Assembly (NCBI GenBank): GCA_904418845.1
Contig: CAJFQC010000004.1
Location: 1 to 64,000 of the forward strand
DNA: 64,000 nucleotides
Direction: 5' to 3'
Source: an uncultured Ruminococcus sp.
GTDB lineage: Bacteria > Bacillota > Clostridia > Lachnospirales > Lachnospiraceae
A program made the translations under genes and the position numbers. Shown piece by piece: positions 26,669-36,068 of this stretch. Within the stretch, counting starts at the first letter, position 1, and each line of letters starts with the position of its first letter. Under the pieces are notes generated by a model, which worked only from the letters and a program-made list of their open reading frames with translations, did not search any database and was not told the DNA's origin.

Positions 26669-26932
26669 TTAAGCAATGCTGTTTACAGCTTTTGACAGAC
26701 GAGAGATCTTTCTGGAAACAGTCTTTTTGTGGTAAACACCCTTGCTTCCTGCTTTAGAGATCTCAACGATCGCTGCGTTAAGAGCAGCCTTAGCAGCCTC
26801 AGTATCCTTCTGCGCAATAGCAGTTTCAACTTTCTTTACAGCAGTCTTTACTTTAGACTTGATTGCTTTGTTTCTTGCAGCCTTTGTCTCGTTCACTAAA
26901 ATTCTTTTCTTAGCAGACTTAATGTTAGCCAA
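26669..26932 (-). CDS. rpsT: 30S ribosomal protein S20 (TTG start)
   Basis: The 87-residue protein reads (M)ANIKSAKKRILVNETKAARNK and ends SRKISRLSKAVNSIA, a normal S20. The true start is TTG at 26932, preceded by GGAGG 8 nt away; a longer ATG reading to 27103 would add a non-homologous 57-residue extension. TTG-initiated rpsT is known in other bacteria. It has its own promoter and terminator and a leader of about 90 nt. Confidence 0.95.
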   Translation of the reverse strand: MANIKSAKKRILVNETKAARNKAIKSKVKTAVKKVETAIAQKDTEAAKAALNAAIVEISKAGSKGVYHKKTVSRKISRLSKAVNSIA

Positions 26933-27026
26933 TCTGTACACCTCCAAATATAACATCAAATTCAAATTGCAGATATCGTATTCCGGCAGAATCGGACACG
27001 GACGTTCCGCTGGAACATACTCATTC

Positions 27027-27055
27027 ATTTTATGCCAACTGGCAAGTGTTGTCAA
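27027..27055 (-). promoter_or_regulatory. Sigma-A promoter of rpsT
   Basis: On the reverse strand TTGACA (27055-27050) and TAAAAT (27032-27027) are 17 nt apart, about 95 nt before the TTG start. Confidence 0.8.
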
Positions 27056-27151
27056 TACATATTTTTCGAAATATTGAGAAAACTGTATTAACAGTTCAGC
27101 CACACAATGAGCAAAAAGCGGCGGGAATAAACATGGAAGCGAGGATGGGAC

Positions 27152-28147
27152 ATGTTGAAGAATTACAGTGTAAGGACAGACCTGGCCTTAGAAGAAAAGG
27201 AACGGTTCGAATCAGACAATGTGGAAATATCCGGAGTGGTGCTTGAGGAGGAGTATGACGAGGAGAAGGAGCTTAAGGTGAGCCGTGTGGAGATCCGCAC
27301 AGAGAACGGAGCCAAAGCGATGGGAAAGCCGGCAGGGATTTATCTTACCCTTGAAAGTCCGAATCTTGCCCTGCCTGACGAAGAGCTGCAGACAGGGATT
27401 GCCGAGGAGCTGAGCAGGTACATCAATGAGCTGGTCCATAAGAATATATCTGAAAAAGAAAAAGATATATCTATTCTTGTGGTCGGCCTGGGAAACCGGG
27501 AAGTGACGCCGGACGCGCTGGGGCCTTATGTGGCGGATCATCTGACCGTGACAAGACACATTGTTAAAGAATATGGGAAATATGCGATGGGAGAGGATGA
27601 ATCACATATGATAAGCGCAGTCGTTCCCGGTGTCATGGGACAGACCGGAATGGAGAGTGCGGAGATTGTGCGCGGGATTGTACGGGAGACAAAACCTGAT
27701 ATTGTAATCGCGGTGGATGCTTTGGCGGCACGAAACAGCAGACGTCTGAACCGCACTGTGCAGATTGCGGATACGGGGATACATCCCGGCTCCGGCGTGG
27801 GGAATCACAGGAGCGGCATGACAGAGGAATCTCTGGGGGTTCCGGTCATTGCCATCGGTGTTCCGACTGTGGTGGATGCCGCGACGATCGTGAATGACAC
27901 GATGGAGAATTTTATCTGTGCTCTGGAGTCTTCCGACGCGCTCAAAGGAGTAGGAGAGGTGCTCAGATCGTACAATGCCGGAGAGAAGTACGAATTTGTA
28001 AAGGAGCTGATCGCGCCGCATTTAAACGGAATGTTCGTGACGCCAAAAGATATTGATGAAATGGTGCATCATATCAGCCACACCATTTCTGAGGCAATCA
28101 ATATGTTGTTCAAAAGCCCATCTATATCAGGGGCTGTTTCGGATTAA
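27152..28147 (+). CDS. gpr: Germination protease (spore protease GPR)
   Basis: Degrades small acid-soluble spore proteins at germination. The 331-residue protein starts MLKNYSVRTDLALEEKE, with the short propeptide region, and has VVGLGNREVTPDALGP, VVPGVMGQTGMES, VDALAARNSRRLNRTVQIADTGIHPGSGVGN and IGVPTVVDA. It shows the organism is equipped to form spores. I could not identify a convincing sigma-G promoter upstream. spoIIP follows after 74 nt. Confidence 0.96.
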   Translation: MLKNYSVRTDLALEEKERFESDNVEISGVVLEEEYDEEKELKVSRVEIRTENGAKAMGKPAGIYLTLESPNLALPDEELQTGIAEELSRYINELVHKNISEKEKDISILVVGLGNREVTPDALGPYVADHLTVTRHIVKEYGKYAMGEDESHMISAVVPGVMGQTGMESAEIVRGIVRETKPDIVIAVDALAARNSRRLNRTVQIADTGIHPGSGVGNHRSGMTEESLGVPVIAIGVPTVVDAATIVNDTMENFICALESSDALKGVGEVLRSYNAGEKYEFVKELIAPHLNGMFVTPKDIDEMVHHISHTISEAINMLFKSPSISGAVSD

Positions 28148-28159
28148 ACAGAAAAATAC

Positions 28160-28188
28160 GAATATAGAGTCTGCCGCCGGCATACAAT
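28160..28188 (+). promoter_or_regulatory. Sigma-E promoter for spoIIP
   Basis: GAATATA (28160-28166) and CATACAAT (28181-28188) match the Bacillus sigma-E -35 (KMATATW) and -10 (CATACAHT) with a 14-nt spacer. spoIIP is a known mother-cell gene. Confidence 0.75.
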
Positions 28189-28221
28189 TTCAGGAGATCA
28201 GCCGGAGGGAATGTGCTGTAA

Positions 28222-29409
28222 ATGGAACGACTGAAAAATAATGATCTGCGGCAGGCAGGAACAGGAACATTTCTTTTCCTTCTGGCGGTGGTCGTCTTGT
28301 GGGTCACAGCGGAGGGATTTGGCGGAAACTGGCGTTATCATTTTCAGAAACAGATACTTAAAAGCGCGGAAGAAATGTACATGCCGGGGCTGTCCTACTT
28401 AAACCGCACGCCGGACAAGGGCCTGTCACAATGGATGAAAGAAGGAGCTTATTTCTGGTTTCCTCTTGCGGCGTATGCGGAAGAACATGCGGTGAGTGAT
28501 ACGGCCATTGAGGATGAGGAAACACTTGCTAAGATTTTAGAGGCACAGGCGAACGATGAAAATGCAGTAGATGAGAACGGAAATCTGATCGGCAGCGACG
28601 ACAGCGCGGAAGCGGCCGATCAGAACGTTGCTCCGACAATAGATATGTCGATTGAGAAGCTGCGGGATTTTGATTATCTGTTAAGTAACTTTTATACAGT
28701 AGACAGCTCCACTATGATCGGCCCGGAACAGCTGAATGCAGATGATCTCTTAAGCCGGAGCATGAAGATTGACAATGGCACAGGCGGACCGAAGATCCTG
28801 ATTTTCCACACTCATTCTCAGGAAGAGTTCGCAGATTCCATACCGGGCGATCCGGCTACCAGTATTGTCGGCATAGGAGATTATCTGACAGAGCTTCTGA
28901 ACACGAAAGGGATCGAGACGATCCATGACACCGGTGTGTATGACATTATAAATGGAAAGCTTGACAGAAGCAATGCATACGAGAACGCGGAAGCTTCGGT
29001 ACGTCCTATTTTGGAAGCAAACCCGACGATTGAAGTGGCGATTGATCTTCACCGGGACGGAGTGGCGGAGGGGACTCATCTTGTGACAGAGATCAACGGA
29101 AAGCCGACAGCAAAGATTATGTATTTTAACGGGCTCAGCCGCTCCCGTGCCAACGGAGATATTGACTATCTCTATAATCCATACATACAGGACAATCTTG
29201 CATTTTCTCTTCAGATGCAGTTAAAATCGGAAACATTGTATCCGGGATTTGCGCGCCATATCTATCTGCGGGCTTACCGGTATAATCTGCATTTGCTGCC
29301 GAAATCCCTTCTTGTAGAGGCGGGGGCGCAGACAAATACAGTGGAAGAGATGAAAAACGCCATGGAAGTGCTGGCAGACACTCTATATCATGTGATCATG
29401 GAGGAATAG
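28222..29409 (+). CDS. spoIIP: Stage II sporulation protein P
   Basis: Membrane-anchored cell wall hydrolase that with SpoIID and SpoIIM drives engulfment of the forespore. The 395-residue protein has an N-terminal membrane anchor (FLFLLAVVVLWVTAEGF), a variable linker with acidic residues, and the SpoIIP domain with ILIFHTHSQEEFAD and AIDLHRDGV. GGAGGG precedes the start. It has a sigma-E-like promoter and ends at a terminator. Confidence 0.95.
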   Translation: MERLKNNDLRQAGTGTFLFLLAVVVLWVTAEGFGGNWRYHFQKQILKSAEEMYMPGLSYLNRTPDKGLSQWMKEGAYFWFPLAAYAEEHAVSDTAIEDEETLAKILEAQANDENAVDENGNLIGSDDSAEAADQNVAPTIDMSIEKLRDFDYLLSNFYTVDSSTMIGPEQLNADDLLSRSMKIDNGTGGPKILIFHTHSQEEFADSIPGDPATSIVGIGDYLTELLNTKGIETIHDTGVYDIINGKLDRSNAYENAEASVRPILEANPTIEVAIDLHRDGVAEGTHLVTEINGKPTAKIMYFNGLSRSRANGDIDYLYNPYIQDNLAFSLQMQLKSETLYPGFARHIYLRAYRYNLHLLPKSLLVEAGAQTNTVEEMKNAMEVLADTLYHVIMEE

Positions 29410-29417
29410 TATACCGG

Positions 29418-29446
29418 GAGACGGGCACGTATACCCGTCTCTTTTG
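29418..29446 (+). terminator. Rho-independent terminator after spoIIP
   Basis: Stem GAGACGGG (29418-29425) with CCCGTCTC (29434-29441) followed by TTTTG. Confidence 0.85.
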
Positions 29447-29474
29447 TATACTTGTATACAGGATTGAAAACTAT

Positions 29475-29503
29475 TTGAAATTTTTCAGAACAGATGCTAT
29501 AGT
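29475..29503 (+). promoter_or_regulatory. Sigma-A promoter for parE-parC
   Basis: TTGAAA (29475-29480) and TATAGT (29498-29503), 17-nt spacer, about 114 nt before the parE start. Confidence 0.7.
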
Positions 29504-29616
29504 ATCAACTGGACTGTTCTGTGCTGATGGCAGAACGCAGATGATAACGGATGTGTAACCGGCTTTTTGCTGCTTTAAACAGCGAGGGTCTGCACAGTTT
29601 AAAAGGAGAAATGCAA

Positions 29617-31539
29617 ATGGCAGGAAACAACGCATACGACGCGGGCAGTATCTCGGTGCTGGAAGGATTGGAAGCGGTCCGCAAACGCCCGGGTATGTAT
29701 ATCGGAAGTGTATCGACAAAAGGATTGAATCATCTGATCTATGAGATCGTTGACAACTCGGTGGACGAGCATCTGGCGGGCTGCTGTTCCGAGATCCGGG
29801 TTGTTCTGGAGAAGGACGGTTCTGCTACGGTGTCGGATAACGGGCGTGGAGTTCCGGTAGACATGCATGAGAAAGGGGTGTCTGCGGCGCGTCTTGTATA
29901 TACGACACTCCATGCGGGCGGAAAGTTCGACGACTCCGCGTATAAGACGAGCGGAGGACTCCACGGAGTGGGCTCATCTGTCGTAAATGCTCTTTCGACA
30001 TATATGGACGTGCAGATCAGCCGCGACGGATACATCCATCATGACCGTTATGAGAGGGGAATTCCGGTGGTGGAATTAGAAGGCGGGCTTCTGCCGAAGA
30101 TCGGCAAGACGAGAAAGACAGGTACGACCATCAATTTCCTGCCGGATGACACGATATTTGAAAAGACGAAATTCCGTGCGGAGGAAGTGAAGAGCAGACT
30201 GCATGAGACCGCGTATCTGAATCCAGAGCTGACAATTATCTTTGACGACAAACGCCCGGAACAGCCGGACCATATCGTCTACCATGAACCTGACGGCATA
30301 CTTGGATTCATCCGCGATCTGAATAAGAAGAAAGAGACGCTCCACGAGCCGGTGTATTTCAAAGGCGAGGCGGACGGCATCGAGGTGGAAGCGGCGCTTC
30401 AATATGTGAATGAATTCCATGAAAATGTACTCGGATTCTGTAACAATATCTACAATGCAGAGGGAGGCACGCACCTGACCGGATTTAAGACTACATTTAC
30501 CACAGTCATGAACCAGTATGCCAGAGAACTGGGCATTTTAAAGGATAAAGACGCCAACTTCACAGGAGCAGATATTCGAAACGGCATGACAGCGATCGTG
30601 TCTATCAAGCATCCGGATCCCAGGTTCGAGGGCCAGACAAAGACAAAACTGGATAATCCCGACGCGGCAAAAGCAGTGGGAAAAGTGACGGGAGAGGAGA
30701 TCGTCCGTTATTTTGACCGCAATCTGGATACGCTAAAGACAGTGCTCTCCAGCGCGGAGAAAGCGGCGAAGATCCGCAAGACCGAAGAGAAGGCAAAGAC
30801 AAATCTGCTCACCAAACAGAAATATTCCTTTGACAGCAACGGAAAACTGGCAAACTGTGAGAGCCGGGACCCGAAGAAATGTGAGATATTCATTGTGGAG
30901 GGAGATTCCGCCGGAGGTTCGGCAAAGACGGCGAGAGACCGGAATTTTCAGGCCATACTTCCTATTCGCGGAAAGATTCTGAATGTAGAGAAAGCAAGCA
31001 TTGATAAGATTCTTGCCAATGCGGAGATCAAGACAATGATCAACGCATTCGGATGCGGCTTTTCCGAAGGATACGGAAATGATTTTGATATCACGAAGCT
31101 AAAATATGATAAAATCATCATCATGGCAGATGCGGATGTGGACGGCGCGCACATCTCGACGCTGCTCCTCACCTTATTCTATCGCTTCATGCCTGAACTG
31201 ATCTACGAAGGGCATGTGTATATCGCCATGCCTCCTCTTTATAAAGCGATGCCGAAAAATGGCGAGGAAGAGTACCTCTATGACGATAAAGCACTTGAAA
31301 AATACCGTAAGACCCACACAGGGCCGTTCACGCTCCAGAGATACAAAGGACTTGGAGAGATGGACGCAGAGCAGCTCTGGGAGACGACGCTGGATCCCGA
31401 GAGGCGTATATTGAAACTGGTGGAGATCGAGGACGCAAGGATGGCGTCCGGGGTGACAGAGATGCTCATGGGCACAGAAGTGCCGCCGAGACGGGCGTTT
31501 ATCTATGAGAACGCGACAGAGGCAGAACTTGATATCTGA
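29617..31539 (+). CDS. parE: Type IIA topoisomerase subunit B (topoisomerase IV ParE-like)
   Basis: ATPase subunit of a type II topoisomerase. The 640-residue protein has the GHKL site (EIVDNSVDEHLAG, VSDNGRGVPVD, GGLHGVGSSVVNALS), the transducer domain and the TOPRIM motifs EGDSAGGSA and DADVDGAHI. The start at 29617 is preferred because ATG 29611 lies too close to AAGGAG. The adjacent A subunit lacks a GyrA box, which favours topoisomerase IV over gyrase. Gyrase proper is expected elsewhere in the genome. Confidence 0.88.
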   Translation: MAGNNAYDAGSISVLEGLEAVRKRPGMYIGSVSTKGLNHLIYEIVDNSVDEHLAGCCSEIRVVLEKDGSATVSDNGRGVPVDMHEKGVSAARLVYTTLHAGGKFDDSAYKTSGGLHGVGSSVVNALSTYMDVQISRDGYIHHDRYERGIPVVELEGGLLPKIGKTRKTGTTINFLPDDTIFEKTKFRAEEVKSRLHETAYLNPELTIIFDDKRPEQPDHIVYHEPDGILGFIRDLNKKKETLHEPVYFKGEADGIEVEAALQYVNEFHENVLGFCNNIYNAEGGTHLTGFKTTFTTVMNQYARELGILKDKDANFTGADIRNGMTAIVSIKHPDPRFEGQTKTKLDNPDAAKAVGKVTGEEIVRYFDRNLDTLKTVLSSAEKAAKIRKTEEKAKTNLLTKQKYSFDSNGKLANCESRDPKKCEIFIVEGDSAGGSAKTARDRNFQAILPIRGKILNVEKASIDKILANAEIKTMINAFGCGFSEGYGNDFDITKLKYDKIIIMADADVDGAHISTLLLTLFYRFMPELIYEGHVYIAMPPLYKAMPKNGEEEYLYDDKALEKYRKTHTGPFTLQRYKGLGEMDAEQLWETTLDPERRILKLVEIEDARMASGVTEMLMGTEVPPRRAFIYENATEAELDI

Positions 31540-31634
31540 CGATATCAGTGAGGACAAAAGCTGTCCGGCATCGGCGCATAAGGCAGATGCCTCTTTCGCC
31601 GCCGGCGCTTCAGACGTTTTAAGGAGAAATGAGA

Positions 31635-33878
31635 ATGAACAGTGAAGCACAGATCGTAAGAACCGAATATTCGGATCTTATGAAAAAATCATATATTGAC
31701 TACGCCATGAGCGTGATCATTGCCCGCGCCCTGCCGGACGTGCGCGACGGGCTGAAACCAGTGCAGAGGCGTACCCTCTATGATATGTACGAGCTCGGTA
31801 TCCGCTATGACAAGCCTTACAGGAAATGTGCCCGTATCGTGGGAGATACAATGGGTAAATACCATCCTCACGGCGACAGCTCTATCTATGAGGCGCTTGT
31901 CGTTATGGCGCAGGACTTCAAGAAAGGCCAGACTCTTGTTGACGGTCACGGAAACTTCGGTTCTATTGAAGGAGACGGAGCGGCAGCTATGCGTTATACA
32001 GAGGCAAGACTGACAAAATTCACGCAGGAGGTATGCCTCTCTGACCTGGATAAGGATGTCATCGATTTCGGGCCAAATTTCGATGAGACGGAGAAGGAGC
32101 CGCTTGTACTGCCTATGCGCGTGCCGAACCTGCTTGTAAACGGCGCGGAGGGGATTGCGGTAGGTATGGCGACCAGCATACCCACACACAATCTGGGCGA
32201 GGTCATTGACGCAGTGAAGGCATATATGAAAAATGACGCCATCAGTACAAGACAGCTTATGAAATATATCAAAGGACCGGATTTCCCGACAGGGGGCATC
32301 GTAGTCAACAAAGATGACCTTCTCGATATCTATGAAAGCGGACAGGGAAAAATCAAAATCCGCGGCAAGGTAGAGGTCGAGGAATTAAAGGGCGGGAAGA
32401 AGCATCTCGTGATCAGCGAGATCCCCTATACTATGATCGGCGCGGGCATCGGCAAGTTCTTAAACGATGTGGCAAATCTGGTGGAGACGAAGAAAACCAC
32501 AGACATTGTGGATATTTCCAACCAGTCGTCCAAAGAAGGAATCCGCATCGTCCTGGAACTGAAAAAAGGCGCGGATGCAGAAAACCTAAAGAACATGCTT
32601 TACAAGAAGACCCGCCTTGAGGATACCTTCGGCGTCAATATGCTGGCGGTAGCCAACGGGCGGCCGGAGACACTGGGGCTTAAGAAGATCATCGAACACC
32701 ACGTGGACTTCCAGTTTGAACTGGCGACTCGCAAATACAAGACGCTTCTTGCGAAAGAGCAGGAGAAGAGCGAGGTTCAGGAGGGGCTGATCAAAGCATG
32801 TGACGTAATCGACCTTATCATCGAGATCCTGCGTGGAAGCGAATCCGTGAAGGATGCGCGCGCCTGTCTTGTAAACGGCGTGACAGACAATATTAAGTTC
32901 AAGTCTAATATCTCGAAGAAGATGGCGGCGCTGCTTCGTTTTACAGAGCGTCAGGCGACCGCGATCCTGGAGATGCGCCTGTACCGCCTGATCGGACTTG
33001 AGATCGAAGCTCTTGTTAAAGAGCACGAGCAGACCTTGAAGAATATCGCACGGTATGAGGATATCCTGAATAACTATGATTCCATGTCGGGCGTCATCAT
33101 GGATGAACTGGACGCTTACAAGAAAGAATATGCCCGCAAGAGGCGCACTGTTGTGGAGAATGCTGAGGAAGCGGTGTTCGAGGAGAAAAAGATCGAAGAA
33201 CAGGAAGTCGTGTTCCTTATGGACCGTTTCGGATATTCCAAGACGGTGGATGTCTCTGTCTACGAGAGAAACAAAGAGGCCGCGGACAGCGAGAACAAGT
33301 ATATCGTCCACTGTATGAATACAGGGAAGCTCTGTATCTTCACGGACAGTGGAAAGATGCACCAGGTCAAGGTGCTGGAAGTGCCCTACGGCAAATTCAG
33401 GGATAAAGGCACTCCTATTGATAACGTCAGCAATTATTCATCGAACGAGGAGCAGATCGTTCTGGTCTGCGATGAAGAACAGATGCGTTTCGCGCACCTT
33501 CTCTTTGCTACGGCACAGGGAATGATCAAGAAAGTCGAGGGCACAGAGTTCCAAGTGTCGAAGCGCACCATTGCGGCGACAAAGCTTCAGGATGAAGACA
33601 GGCTGGTCGCGGTGAAAGTGGTAAATGACAGCCAGAATGTAGTGCTTCAGACAAAGAACGGGTATTTCCTTCGCTTCCCGGCGGCAGAGGTGCCTGCAAA
33701 GAAAAAGCCGGCGGTGGGGGTAAGAGGCATCCGCCTTCAGAAGAAAGACGAGCTGGAAAATGCTTATCTGTTTGAAGAGGGAACAGAGACCAGGGTGAAC
33801 TTCGGTGAGAAAGAAGTAACCCTGAACCGTTTGAAAACGGCAAAGAGAGACGGGACCGGAACGAAATACAGGGGATAA
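31635..33878 (+). CDS. parC: Type IIA topoisomerase subunit A (topoisomerase IV ParC-like)
   Basis: DNA cleavage-religation subunit. The 747-residue protein has the winged-helix region YHPHGDSSIYEALVVMAQ (quinolone-determining region, no resistance change evident), the catalytic Tyr in AAMRYTEARLT and GMATSIPTHN. The C-terminal beta-pinwheel contains no QRRGGKG-type GyrA box, so it should decatenate or relax rather than supercoil. Start chosen at 31635, 8 nt after AAGGAG. It is 95 nt downstream of parE in one operon. Confidence 0.88.
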   Translation: MNSEAQIVRTEYSDLMKKSYIDYAMSVIIARALPDVRDGLKPVQRRTLYDMYELGIRYDKPYRKCARIVGDTMGKYHPHGDSSIYEALVVMAQDFKKGQTLVDGHGNFGSIEGDGAAAMRYTEARLTKFTQEVCLSDLDKDVIDFGPNFDETEKEPLVLPMRVPNLLVNGAEGIAVGMATSIPTHNLGEVIDAVKAYMKNDAISTRQLMKYIKGPDFPTGGIVVNKDDLLDIYESGQGKIKIRGKVEVEELKGGKKHLVISEIPYTMIGAGIGKFLNDVANLVETKKTTDIVDISNQSSKEGIRIVLELKKGADAENLKNMLYKKTRLEDTFGVNMLAVANGRPETLGLKKIIEHHVDFQFELATRKYKTLLAKEQEKSEVQEGLIKACDVIDLIIEILRGSESVKDARACLVNGVTDNIKFKSNISKKMAALLRFTERQATAILEMRLYRLIGLEIEALVKEHEQTLKNIARYEDILNNYDSMSGVIMDELDAYKKEYARKRRTVVENAEEAVFEEKKIEEQEVVFLMDRFGYSKTVDVSVYERNKEAADSENKYIVHCMNTGKLCIFTDSGKMHQVKVLEVPYGKFRDKGTPIDNVSNYSSNEEQIVLVCDEEQMRFAHLLFATAQGMIKKVEGTEFQVSKRTIAATKLQDEDRLVAVKVVNDSQNVVLQTKNGYFLRFPAAEVPAKKKPAVGVRGIRLQKKDELENAYLFEEGTETRVNFGEKEVTLNRLKTAKRDGTGTKYRG

Positions 33879-33944
33879 TAAGTGTCTTAGCGACTATTTT
33901 GACAGCATATATAAATCAAAAGATTGAAATTCTCTTAAAATCCC

Positions 33945-33973
33945 TTGCAATACCAGAAAATAGGTGCTATACT
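33945..33973 (+). promoter_or_regulatory. Sigma-A promoter of the rimP-nusA-infB cluster
   Basis: TTGCAA (33945-33950) and TATACT (33968-33973) with a 17-nt spacer, followed by a leader of about 75 nt that contains a terminator-like hairpin. Confidence 0.75.
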
Positions 33974-33999
33974 ACCCTACAGTTACATAATGATTCCGG

Positions 34000-34032
34000 C
34001 AGAAGAGTGGACGAAAGTTCACTCTTCTTTGT
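34000..34032 (+). terminator. Attenuator-like hairpin in the rimP leader
   Basis: AGAAGAGTG (34001-34009) pairs with CACTCTTCT (34020-34028), followed by TTGTT. It sits between the promoter and the rimP start, so it could attenuate the whole nusA-infB operon. Confidence 0.6.
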
Positions 34033-34053
34033 TGGTAAGAAAGGAAGTATAGT

Positions 34054-34521
34054 GTGTCCAGAAGAGAACAATACGAACAGAAGACGGAAGCGCTCTTAGA
34101 GCCGATCATTGAAGACCTGGGATTTGAACTGGTGGATGTAGAGTATATCAAGGAAGGCGGCACATGGTATCTGCGCGCGTATATCGACAAGCCCGGCGGC
34201 ATCACAGTAGATGACTGCGAGGCGGTCAGCAGACGTTTCTCAGACATCCTGGATGAGAAGGATTATATTGAAGATTCCTATGTGTTTGAGGTGAGTTCAC
34301 CGGGGCTTGGCAGACCGCTTAAGAAAGAGAAAGATTTCAAACGCAGTCTCGGTGAGGAAGTCGAGATAAGGACTTACCGGGCGGTCGAACGACAGAAAGA
34401 GTTTGTCGGGATATTAAAAGCATATGATGAAGATACTGTTACCATTGCGTATGAGGATGACACAGAACAGACATTTGAGAGGGCTGATATCGCCCTGATC
34501 CGTCTGGCTTTGGATTTTTAA
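34054..34521 (+). CDS. rimP: Ribosome maturation factor RimP (GTG start)
   Basis: Assists 30S subunit maturation. The 155-residue protein reads (M)SRREQYEQKTEALLEPIIEDLGFELVDVEY and VSSPGLGRPLKKEKDF, both hallmarks. It starts at GTG 34054, with AAGGAAG upstream; no in-frame ATG gives the family N-terminus. It heads the rimP-nusA-rnpM-ylxQ-infB cluster. Confidence 0.95.
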   Translation: MSRREQYEQKTEALLEPIIEDLGFELVDVEYIKEGGTWYLRAYIDKPGGITVDDCEAVSRRFSDILDEKDYIEDSYVFEVSSPGLGRPLKKEKDFKRSLGEEVEIRTYRAVERQKEFVGILKAYDEDTVTIAYEDDTEQTFERADIALIRLALDF

Positions 34522-34541
34522 ATAGTAGGAGGAAAGAAGAA

Positions 34542-35771
34542 ATGAACACAGAGTTAATGGAAGCATTGACAATCCTTGAGAAAGAGAAGAACATCAGCAG
34601 AGACGTGATGATGGACGCGATTGAGAATTCTCTTATCAGCGCATGTAAGAATCATTTCGGTACATCAGAGAACATCAAAGTCATTATGGACAGGGAGACC
34701 TGCGACTATGCGGTGTACGCGGAAAAGACAGTGGTTGAGGAAGTGATTGACCCGGCTCTGGAAATCAGTCTTGAGGACGCAGAGAAGATTGATTCCGCGC
34801 TCCAGATCGGAGACATCGCGCAGATCCCGGTACAGTCCAGGGAGTTCGGACGCATCGCCACACAAAACGCCAAGAACCTGATCCTCCAGAAGATCCGCGA
34901 GGAGGAGAGAAAGGTTGTGTTTGATCAGTATTTCGAGAAAGAGAAGGATATTGTGACCGGTATTGTTCAGCGGTATATCGGAAAAAATATCAGTATCAAC
35001 CTGGGAAGAGCGGACGCCATGCTCACAGAGAACGAGCAGGTGAAGGGAGAGAACTTCCGCCCGACTGAGCGAATCAAATTATATGTGGTAGAAGTAAAAA
35101 ACACGCCGAAGGGACCGAAGATCCTTGTATCACGTACCCATCCGGAACTTGTGAAGCGTCTGTTCGAGGCGGAGGTATCCGAGGTAAGAGAAGGTGTTGT
35201 GGAGATCAAGAGCATAGCCCGCGAGGCGGGCTCCCGCACGAAGATGGCTGTATGGTCCAACGACCCCAACGTGGATCCGGTAGGCGCGTGCGTGGGAATG
35301 AACGGCGCGAGGGTAAACGCGGTTGTTCAGGAGCTGCGCGGTGAAAAGATCGATATTATCAACTGGGATGAGAACCCGGCGCTTCTGATTGAGAACGCCT
35401 TAAGCCCGGCGAAAGTCATCTCTGTCATGGCTGATCCGGAAGAGAAGGTGGCAAGCGTTATCGTTCCGGACTACCAGCTCTCACTGGCCATCGGAAAAGA
35501 AGGGCAGAACGCAAGACTGGCGGCACGCCTGACAGGGTATAAGATCGACATCAAGAGCGAGACACAGGCCATTGAAGCGGGCGATCTTCCTGAGAACTAC
35601 ATGGAGCAGATGGGACTCATGGGCGAGGAAGGTTATACCGGAAATTATGATGACGAATATGCCGGTGAGGTTTACGGGGAGTATGACGAGAATTATGACG
35701 GTGCATATGATGAATATGCCGGGGAAGATTCAGAAGAGATCGAGTTCATTGAAACAGAGGAAGAGAAGTAA
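34542..35771 (+). CDS. nusA: Transcription termination/antitermination factor NusA
   Basis: Binds RNA polymerase and nascent RNA to control pausing, termination and antitermination. The 409-residue protein has the N-terminal polymerase-binding domain, an S1 domain and two KH domains (GACVGMNGARVNAVVQEL, LAIGKEGQNARLAARL). It ends in an acidic Tyr/Asp/Glu-rich tail of about 50 residues with imperfect repeats (YDDEYAGEVYGEYDENY). AGGAGGA precedes the start. Confidence 0.96.
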   Translation: MNTELMEALTILEKEKNISRDVMMDAIENSLISACKNHFGTSENIKVIMDRETCDYAVYAEKTVVEEVIDPALEISLEDAEKIDSALQIGDIAQIPVQSREFGRIATQNAKNLILQKIREEERKVVFDQYFEKEKDIVTGIVQRYIGKNISINLGRADAMLTENEQVKGENFRPTERIKLYVVEVKNTPKGPKILVSRTHPELVKRLFEAEVSEVREGVVEIKSIAREAGSRTKMAVWSNDPNVDPVGACVGMNGARVNAVVQELRGEKIDIINWDENPALLIENALSPAKVISVMADPEEKVASVIVPDYQLSLAIGKEGQNARLAARLTGYKIDIKSETQAIEAGDLPENYMEQMGLMGEEGYTGNYDDEYAGEVYGEYDENYDGAYDEYAGEDSEEIEFIETEEEK

Positions 35772-35792
35772 GATCTGAAGGAGTGGAATTAT

Positions 35793-36068
35793 TTGGCAGT
35801 AAAGAAGAAGATCCCAATGAGAAAATGTGTGGGGTGCGGCGGGATGAAGCCGAAAAAGGAGCTGATCCGTATCCTGAGGACGGAAGAAGGAGAGTTTGTT
35901 GTGGACGCGGACGGGAAGAAGAACGGACGCGGAGCATATCTGTGCCGCTGCGTGGAATGTTTCCGGAAAGCGGCGAAGAGCAAAGGATTTGACCGCTCCT
36001 TTAAGCAGGAGATTCCTCAGGAAGTGTATGACAGGCTGGAAAAGGAGATGGGAGAGATTGGCGAATAG
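35793..36068 (+). CDS. rnpM: RNase P modulator RnpM (YlxR, DUF448), TTG start
   Basis: YlxR-family protein; the B. subtilis member binds RNase P RNA and modulates RNase P. The 91-residue protein has PMRKCVGCGGMKPKKELIRI and GRGAYLCRCVECFRKA, the usual Cys pairs. It starts at TTG 35793, with GAAGGAG upstream. Its 3' end overlaps ylxQ by 11 nt. The same window holds rnpB. Confidence 0.93.
   Translation: MAVKKKIPMRKCVGCGGMKPKKELIRILRTEEGEFVVDADGKKNGRGAYLCRCVECFRKAAKSKGFDRSFKQEIPQEVYDRLEKEMGEIGE

Noticed and set aside
29446-29459. GTATACTTGTATAC double palindrome after spoIIP, considered as a regulator site
   Set aside because: Very short and AT-rich, next to a terminator; nothing else supports it.
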